DNA of 64,000 bases. Source: Saccharopolyspora gloriosae (GTDB taxonomy: Bacteria; Actinomycetota; Actinomycetes; Mycobacteriales; Pseudonocardiaceae). Made by a program: the position numbers and the translations under genes. The notes under the pieces are model-generated. The model made no database searches, was not told where the DNA came from, and saw only the letters and a program-made list of their open reading frames with translations. Location: NCBI RefSeq assembly GCF_022828475.1, contig NZ_CP059557.1, positions 4,573,470-4,637,469 on the forward strand, read 5' to 3'. Positions 62,109 to 64,000 of this stretch are shown here, piece by piece; the first letter of the stretch is position 1, and each line of letters starts with the position of its first letter.

Positions 62109-63107
62109 TCAGCGGCTGAGGCTGCCGCGCAGGTTCGCGGTGTAGCGCTCCCCCGCCGTCGAACCGGGCGGGAACATCTCGGACAGCTCGGCGACCAGCT
62201 CCGCGGGCAGCTCCAGCCGCGTCGCTTCCAGGTTCGCGTCCAGGTTGGCCGCCCGCCGAGTGCCGGGGATCGGCACGATGTCCTCGCCCTGAGCCAGCAA
62301 CCAGCCCAACGCGAGCGCGGCGGGTGTGGTCCCCAGCTGCTCGGCCCGTTCCCGCAGCCGATCGACGCGGGTCAGGTTCCGCCGCAACGCGTCCTCGGAA
62401 AACCGCGGATACCGCGCCTGCCTGCCCTCCAGGTTCTCCACGTCCGAGGCGCTGCGGATCGACCCGCCGAGCACGCCGCGCCCCAGCGGCGAGTACGCCA
62501 CCACGCCGACGCCGAGTTCCCTGGCGGCGGGCAGCAGTTCCGCCTCCAGGTCGCGGGTGAACAGCGAGTACTCCTCCTGCGTCACCGCGATCGGATGCAC
62601 CGCGTGCGCGCGCCGCAGCGTCTCGGCCGACACCTCGGACAACCCGATGTGCCGCGCCTTGCCCTGCTCCACGATCTCCGCGAGCGCGCCCACGCTGTCC
62701 TCGATCGGCGTCGACGGATCCACCCGGTGCAAGTAGTACACGTCGACGTGATCGGTCTTGAGCCGCTTCAAGCTGGAGTTGATCGCCTCGCGAATCCGCT
62801 CCGGATGCCCCAGTCCTTCGCCGCCGCCCGCACCGGTCTTGGTGGCCAGCACGACCCGCTCCCGCAGCCCACCGGCGAGCGCCTCGCCGAGCAACGTCTC
62901 GTTGTGCCCGTTGCCGTACACGTCGGCGGTGTCGATGAGCTCGACGCCCGCGTCGACGAGGTGCCTGATCAGCTGCCGCGACTCGCCGTCATCGGCCGCG
63001 CCGTACACCCCGGACAGCCCCATCGCGCCGTAACCGAGCGCGCTCACCGCGGGACCATCGGCACCGAGCCGGTGCCGCGGGATGTCGTCTCGCCGAGTCA
63101 AAGCCAT
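62109..63107 (-). CDS. Aldo/keto reductase
   Basis: The 332-aa TIM-barrel oxidoreductase has LGYGAMGLSGVYG, the catalytic Asp/Tyr in IDTADVYGNGHNE, Lys in VVLATKTG, and His in VYYLHRVDP. The C-terminal PIPGTRRAANLDANLEA binds NADPH. It belongs to the AKR11/YajO-like group. Substrate unknown. Confidence 0.9.
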   Translation of the reverse strand: MALTRRDDIPRHRLGADGPAVSALGYGAMGLSGVYGAADDGESRQLIRHLVDAGVELIDTADVYGNGHNETLLGEALAGGLRERVVLATKTGAGGGEGLGHPERIREAINSSLKRLKTDHVDVYYLHRVDPSTPIEDSVGALAEIVEQGKARHIGLSEVSAETLRRAHAVHPIAVTQEEYSLFTRDLEAELLPAARELGVGVVAYSPLGRGVLGGSIRSASDVENLEGRQARYPRFSEDALRRNLTRVDRLRERAEQLGTTPAALALGWLLAQGEDIVPIPGTRRAANLDANLEATRLELPAELVAELSEMFPPGSTAGERYTANLRGSLSR

Positions 63108-63249
63108 CAGCTCGTGACCTTCCTTGTCGCTGTTCCCGCACGCGTCACGCGCGGACCCTCACCGGCAACAACGACCGACCGTCCACCGCGCTTCCCGCTC
63201 GCCGGAAGTTCGCGGACTCCGGACGGGCGCGGCACGGGGCGCCGGACGG

Positions 63250-64000
63250 TCAGCTGTGCCAGTTGCGGTAGAGGCGGACGGCGTTGCGCAGGGCCATCGT
63301 CACGGTCATCGGGCCGATGCGCGGCACGAACACCCCGGCGGCGTCCACGATGTCGTCGTCGTAGTTCTTCAGCGTGGAGAAATTGATGCAGGTCGCGCCC
63401 GGCTTGATCTCGGCGGCGCGCACCAGCGGGAACTCCCGCGACGGCACGCCGGTGACGACCACGTCGGCCTCGGCCAGCGCCGTGGCGCGGTCGAGGGACG
63501 TGGGGCGCACCTCGTAGGAACCCTTGCCCTGCGAGGGCACGTAGGCGAGCGGGCCGTCGACGTCGAAGGAGGTGACCTCGGCGCCGTCGTTGGCCATCAT
63601 CGCCGCCAGCGGCTGACCGACGATCTCGCTGCGGTTGAACACGCACGCCTTCAACCCGGCCAGCGGTTCCGCCGCACCGATCTCGCTGACCCCGGCCTGC
63701 TCGATGAGCTTGAGCACCGCCAGCGGCGTGCACGGCAGCACGGCGCGCTTGGTGTGCTCGGTGTCGATGTAGCGGCGGTTCTCGTAGAGGCAGCGGCTCC
63801 AGAACGAGTGCAGGCCCTCGACGTCCTTGCGCGGGTCGACGAGTTCCCGCAGCCAGCGGTCCTGCGCGAGGCCCATGATCGGGTAGTACAGGAAGATCCC
63901 GTGCACGCTCGGGTCGCTGCCCGCTTCGTGCACCGCGCGTTCGACCTCGCCGGCGGGCAGCACTCGCTGGTCGAAGCGGATCCCGACCTTCTCGCACCCG
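63250..64000 (-). CDS. Methylene-tetrahydrofolate dehydrogenase, Mtd1/FolD-like (5' end outside window)
   Basis: The visible ~249 residues lack the N-terminus. The segments DPSVHGIFLYYPIMGLAQD, DPRKDVEGLHSFW, AVLPCTPLAVLKLIEQAGV, FNRSEIVGQPLAAMMANDGAEVTSFDVDG, VVTGVP and CINFSTLKNYDDDI match the THF_DHG_CYH family. They look closer to the eukaryotic NAD-dependent Mtd1 branch than to bacterial FolD. It would oxidise 5,10-methylene-THF in one-carbon metabolism. The gene ends at TGA 63250. Confidence 0.85.
   Translation of the reverse strand, partial: GCEKVGIRFDQRVLPAGEVERAVHEAGSDPSVHGIFLYYPIMGLAQDRWLRELVDPRKDVEGLHSFWSRCLYENRRYIDTEHTKRAVLPCTPLAVLKLIEQAGVSEIGAAEPLAGLKACVFNRSEIVGQPLAAMMANDGAEVTSFDVDGPLAYVPSQGKGSYEVRPTSLDRATALAEADVVVTGVPSREFPLVRAAEIKPGATCINFSTLKNYDDDIVDAAGVFVPRIGPMTVTMALRNAVRLYRNWHS

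Overview
The window is high-GC actinomycete chromosome. SARP and LuxR-type regulators, a class II lanthipeptide cluster, an NRPS with an MbtH partner, WXG/CHAP-type proteins and many GTG starts suggest a Pseudonocardiaceae-like organism such as Saccharopolyspora; this placement is inference. No rRNA, tRNA, CRISPR array or transposase was seen.

Layout. 1-397 is a dispersed-repeat block. 398-8732 is small-molecule catabolism: a glycolate/D-lactate-type FAD/Fe-S oxidase, a serine-glyoxylate-type aminotransferase, a MatC-like carrier, an IclR regulator, an enoyl-CoA hydratase and a CaiB/BaiF CoA-transferase. 9025-10710 has a 35-aa small protein and an MHS-type MFS transporter. 11179-22464 is a complete cinnamycin/duramycin-type lantibiotic cluster: SARP activator, DedA protein plus phospholipid N-methyltransferase (likely immunity), divergent histidine kinase and response regulator, lysinoalanine synthase (DurN/Cinorf7-like), 78-aa precursor, LanM, Asp hydroxylase (CinX), and ABC exporter (CinT/CinH). 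The predicted 19-residue core, CVQSCSWGPVTAVCDGNTK, keeps every cross-linking residue of cinnamycin but differs at positions 2, 7, 10 and 12.

22955-26133 holds a GntR regulator, a nitrilase-type amidohydrolase and an APC transporter. 26301-41830 holds a PPOX protein, a PEP mutase/isocitrate lyase-family protein, and a three-module NRPS locus (C-A-T-E / C-A-T / C-A-T-TE; tentative D-Val-Thr-Gly) with MbtH, an unusual AMP-ligase and a cupin. The NRPS reading frame is broken by an apparent one-base loss at about 39188-39191. 42453-50263 has stress and accessory genes, a secreted GH46 chitosanase, and a peptide-type ABC importer operon that contains a methyltransferase and lacks ATPase genes. 50719-54101 is a WXG/CHAP-lysozyme-YbaB-NERD island with a degraded CHAP gene. 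54109-64000 is mixed metabolism and regulation, ending in a 5'-truncated Mtd1-like methylene-THF dehydrogenase.

The most unusual non-coding signal is a dispersed imperfect-hairpin family (five copies). Its outer stems co-vary between copies while the two strands of an 8-nt internal loop, GAGGACAG and ATCCCGCA, stay almost fixed. Most copies sit at gene 3' ends and two are followed by 18-nt tandem repeats. A second, smaller repeat family lies between convergent genes.
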